From the NCBI GenBank assembly GCA_009705675.1, contig WLSX01000022.1, forward strand, positions 1-7,603: a DNA stretch of 7,603 nucleotides, written 5' to 3'. The notes under the pieces were generated by a model. The model worked only from the letters and a program-made list of their open reading frames with translations. It did no database searches and was not told the origin of the DNA. Of the stretch, positions 5,367-7,603 are shown piece after piece. Position 1 is the stretch's first letter, and each line of letters begins with the position of its first letter. Source of the stretch: Actinomycetota bacterium. GTDB lineage: Bacteria; Actinomycetota; Actinomycetes; Nanopelagicales; Nanopelagicaceae. The translations under genes were made by a program, and so were the position numbers.

Positions 5367-6056
5367 TTGATTCGCTTTGAGAATGTAACCAAGATGTATC
5401 CACGTCAAGAAAAGGCAGCACTTGATGGCGTAAATCTTGAGATCGCTAAGGGTGAGTTTGTTTTCTTAGTTGGTCTATCAGGTTCTGGTAAATCTACCTT
5501 TTTAAGATTAGTACTTAGAGAAGAGCGGCCAACTGCAGGCGTTATTCATGTTGCTGGCAAAGAGTTAAATACCTTGGCAGATCATAAGGTTCCAGAGTTA
5601 CGCCGCCAGGTTGGTACTGTATTTCAAGATTTTAGATTACTTCCAAATAAAACTGTCACAGAAAATGTTGCCTTTACATTGCATGTATTGGGTTATTCAG
5701 ATAAACAAATCAGTCGAGAAGTGCCTGAGGTTTTAGAATTAGTAGGACTTGAAGAAAAAGGCGATCGTAAACCAAGTGAGTTATCGGGGGGAGAGCAACA
5801 ACGTGTTGCAATTGCTAGAGCTTATGTTTCCCGGCCAACGATTTTAATTGCGGATGAGCCAACTGGAAACCTAGATCCAGCTACCTCAGTTGGAATTATG
5901 AAATTACTAGATCGAATTAATCGTGAGGGAACCACAGTTGTAATGGCAACCCATGACTCTGGCATTGTTGATCAGATGCGTAAACGGGTTATTGAATTAG
6001 AGGGTGGGCATGTAATCAGGGATCAAGCCCGTGGTGTTTATGGCTATACCGGTTAA
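5367..6056 (+). CDS. ftsE: Cell division ATP-binding protein FtsE
   Basis: ABC-type ATPase that partners with FtsX at the division septum; ATP cycles in FtsE drive conformational changes in FtsX that activate extracytoplasmic peptidoglycan hydrolases. With the TTG start at 5367 it is 229 residues, the usual length. Visible: Walker [10 protein letters not shown] at 36-44, Q-loop FQDFRLL with Q87, ABC signature LSGGEQQ at 139-145, Walker B ILIADEP with D163 and E164, and the switch His at 196 (ATHD). The FQDFRLL and NLDP segments and the C-terminal RGVYGY stretch are typical of actinobacterial FtsE. An in-frame TTG at 5361 would add two residues, but its spacing to the GAAAGG site is too short. 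FtsX follows after 29 bases, so the two are almost certainly co-transcribed. Confidence 0.97.
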   Translation: MIRFENVTKMYPRQEKAALDGVNLEIAKGEFVFLVGLSGSGKSTFLRLVLREERPTAGVIHVAGKELNTLADHKVPELRRQVGTVFQDFRLLPNKTVTENVAFTLHVLGYSDKQISREVPEVLELVGLEEKGDRKPSELSGGEQQRVAIARAYVSRPTILIADEPTGNLDPATSVGIMKLLDRINREGTTVVMATHDSGIVDQMRKRVIELEGGHVIRDQARGVYGYTG

Positions 6057-6085
6057 TCAACGGATTAAAAAGATAGGGTTATCAA

Positions 6086-6988
6086 ATGCGCGCTAAGTTT
6101 GTAATGAGTGAGGTCGGAATTGGCCTACGACGAAATTTGACTATGACCTTTGCGGTAATGATTACTGTTGCTATCTCACTTACCTTGCTAGGTATTGGCT
6201 TACTTGCTAACTCACAGGTGCGAGTAATGAAGGATTATTGGTATGACAAAATCGAAGTTTCAATATTTTTATGTGGCTCACTCTCTGAAGGACAATCTTG
6301 TGCAAAGGGTGTTATAACAGCTGACCAAAAAATTGGTATTCAAAGAGATCTGCAAGCACTTCCAGTAGTTGAAAATGTTTATTATGAATCACAAAGTGAA
6401 GCATTTAAGCGTTTTCAAGAGAGATTTAAAGGTTCAGCAATTGCGCAAAATGTAACCCCAGATCAATTACCAGAATCTTTTAGAGTTAAGTTAAAAGATC
6501 CAACTAAATTCGCCGTAATTGAAAGTGCTTTCTCAGGCCGTCCCGGTGTTGATATCGTGCAGGATCAGCGAGCAATTCTTGAGAAGTTTTTCAGATTACT
6601 TGCAGTATTAAGAAATGGTGCATTAGCAATCGGTGCAGCATCAGTATTAACCGCCTCATTATTAATTAGCAATACCTTGCGGATCGCAGCCTTTAATCGA
6701 AGGCGGGAGACTGGGGTAATGAAATTAGTTGGAGCTTCAAGTTTTTCTATTCAGCTGCCATTTTTACTTGAAGGAATATTTGCTGCCCTTTCTGGCTGGA
6801 TTGTTTCCACTGGGTTTCTGGCAGTCTTTAAAGCGGTTGTTGATTCAAAAGTGGCACCGCTTTTAACCTTTACTCAATTTTTCACTTGGAAAGATGTTTG
6901 GGTCGCCTCAGCCTGGTTACTTCTAACCGGCTTAGTTGTTTCAAGTGCAGCATCAGTATTGACTCTTCGTAAATACCTAAAGGTGTAA
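6086..6988 (+). CDS. ftsX: Cell division protein FtsX
   Basis: Membrane partner of FtsE, 300 residues, normal length. Topology visible in the sequence: cytoplasmic N-terminus, TM1 about 21-42, an extracytoplasmic domain about 45-165, then three helices at about 173-196, 222-250 and 271-293. The conserved [14 protein letters not shown] at 205-218, between TM2 and TM3, is the FtsX/permease family signature. The extracytoplasmic domain, which in this family binds and activates peptidoglycan hydrolases or their adaptors, includes the EVSIFLCG stretch with C63 and a second Cys, C72, that could form a disulfide. ATG at 6086 is preceded by TAGGG at 6074-6078 with 7 bases between. It lies 29 bases after ftsE and 31 before smpB, consistent with one transcript. 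Confidence 0.97.
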   Translation: MRAKFVMSEVGIGLRRNLTMTFAVMITVAISLTLLGIGLLANSQVRVMKDYWYDKIEVSIFLCGSLSEGQSCAKGVITADQKIGIQRDLQALPVVENVYYESQSEAFKRFQERFKGSAIAQNVTPDQLPESFRVKLKDPTKFAVIESAFSGRPGVDIVQDQRAILEKFFRLLAVLRNGALAIGAASVLTASLLISNTLRIAAFNRRRETGVMKLVGASSFSIQLPFLLEGIFAALSGWIVSTGFLAVFKAVVDSKVAPLLTFTQFFTWKDVWVASAWLLLTGLVVSSAASVLTLRKYLKV

Positions 6989-7008
6989 CAACTACCTCAC
7001 AACAGATT

Positions 7009-7013
7009 GGGGG
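7009..7013 (+). promoter_or_regulatory. Ribosome binding site that decides the smpB start
   Basis: A run of five G residues lies 6 bases before GTG 7020 and directly touches the alternative in-frame TTG at 7014. Spacing favours GTG 7020, giving [14 protein letters not shown], the expected SmpB N-terminus. Confidence 0.65.
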
Positions 7014-7019
7014 TTGCTT

Positions 7020-7538
7020 GTGGTTAAAGAGCTTGGCAAGAAAGTAATTGCCCAAAATAAGAGCGCCCGCCATGATTACTTTATCGAAGAGGTTTATGAG
7101 TGCGGTTTAGTTTTAACCGGCACTGAGGTTAAATCATTAAGAGCCGGACGTGCTTCATTAACTGATGGTTATGCGATGGCAAAAGATGGTGAAATTTGGG
7201 TAAGTGGTATTCATATTCCTGAATATAACCAAGGTAGTTGGACTAACCATATGCCCCGTCGGGATCGTAAATTATTACTTCACAAACGAGAGATTGATCA
7301 AATTGCTGGTGTTATTAAGCAAGGTGGCTTAACTTTAGTTCCACTCTCTCTTTACTTTAAAGATGGCAAAGCAAAGGTTGAAATTGCTGTTGCAAAGGGT
7401 AAGAAAGCACACGATAAAAGGAATACGTTGATGGAACAACAGATGAGCCGTGAGACAGATCGTGAGTTATCAAGGCGTAAATCTGGAAAGAGTACTACCA
7501 GCGGTAAGCGCAAAAACTCTGATCAAGATTACGATTAG
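7020..7538 (+). CDS. smpB: SsrA (tmRNA)-binding protein SmpB
   Basis: SmpB binds the tRNA-like domain of tmRNA and delivers it to stalled ribosomes in trans-translation, in the cytosol. The 172-residue product carries the family blocks: [11 protein letters not shown] at 10-20, [13 protein letters not shown] at 32-44, a HIPEYNQG stretch at 65-72, [12 protein letters not shown] at 81-92, and GKKAHDKR at 127-134. A basic, disordered C-terminal tail (134-172) follows; in the family it enters the mRNA channel and becomes ordered. The tail ends in an acidic DQDYD, an extension slightly longer than in E. coli (about 160 residues). GTG at 7020 is chosen on ribosome-binding-site spacing. It is the last complete gene of the ftsE-ftsX-smpB run. 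Its RNA partner ssrA is not in the window but often lies nearby in bacteria. Confidence 0.97.
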   Translation: MVKELGKKVIAQNKSARHDYFIEEVYECGLVLTGTEVKSLRAGRASLTDGYAMAKDGEIWVSGIHIPEYNQGSWTNHMPRRDRKLLLHKREIDQIAGVIKQGGLTLVPLSLYFKDGKAKVEIAVAKGKKAHDKRNTLMEQQMSRETDRELSRRKSGKSTTSGKRKNSDQDYD

Positions 7539-7546
7539 TAGTTGAA

Positions 7547-7576
7547 TTAACAGTATTTAAAAATAGCCTGTAAAAT
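7547..7576 (+). promoter_or_regulatory. Strong-looking promoter downstream of smpB
   Basis: TTAACA (7547-7552) and TAAAAT (7571-7576) each match 5 of 6 consensus positions and are separated by 18 bases. Transcription would start near 7583 and leave the window. No coding start with a ribosome binding site is evident in the remaining bases, which fits an RNA gene or a leadered gene; ssrA (tmRNA) is a plausible target given its frequent proximity to smpB, but the transcript itself is not visible. Confidence 0.45.
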
Positions 7577-7603
7577 AACTCCTTCAAACAACTAAATATT
7601 GAA

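Noticed and set aside
7014..7019. TTG at 7014 as the smpB start
   Set aside because: It touches the G-run ribosome binding site with no spacing; GTG 7020 fits the family N-terminus.
7577..7603. Start of ssrA (tmRNA) within the window
   Set aside because: No tmRNA 5' end (such as a GGGGCTGA-like acceptor strand) is visible in the last bases; only the possible promoter can be supported.

Overview
The window reads as a compact chromosomal segment of an AT-rich, free-living actinobacterium. The evidence is the prfB-ftsE-ftsX-smpB order (a conserved actinobacterial arrangement), FtsE and SmpB N-termini that closely match actinobacterial ones, and frequent GTG and TTG starts. Low GC and very short gaps fit the streamlined freshwater acI/Nanopelagicales lineage, but that placement is inference; no phylogeny was run.

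Region 1 (1-2620) is metabolic. A minus-strand mmsA/iolA-type CoA-acylating semialdehyde dehydrogenase runs off the left edge. It diverges from a plus-strand class III PLP aminotransferase, followed after 40 bases by a small P-loop kinase of the uridine-kinase/phosphoribulokinase superfamily. The first two fit one route: an omega-amino acid such as beta-alanine or 3-aminoisobutyrate is transaminated to malonate or methylmalonate semialdehyde, which MmsA turns into acetyl-CoA or propionyl-CoA. The role of the kinase is not clear.

Region 2 (2737-4116) is a run of four very small membrane-anchored genes that abut or overlap. Each protein has a short polar/basic leader ending in Gly, then a hydrophobic helix, as in prepilins and TadE/TadG pseudopilins. 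They look like the structural and minor-pilin part of a Tad/Flp-type pilus or related secretion apparatus. No assembly ATPase, TadB/TadC or prepilin peptidase is in the window.

Region 3 (4135-7538) is the housekeeping block: RF2 (prfB, no programmed frameshift), FtsE and FtsX (ABC-type complex controlling septal peptidoglycan hydrolysis) and SmpB (tmRNA partner in ribosome rescue). The last 65 bases carry a good promoter-like sequence reading out of the window, where ssrA (tmRNA) would be a plausible next gene.

I see no rRNA, tRNA, CRISPR array, insertion sequence or attachment site. No gap exceeds 130 bases. The most interesting material is the four-gene pseudopilin cassette next to prfB, followed by signs of leaderless transcription at prfB and mmsA.
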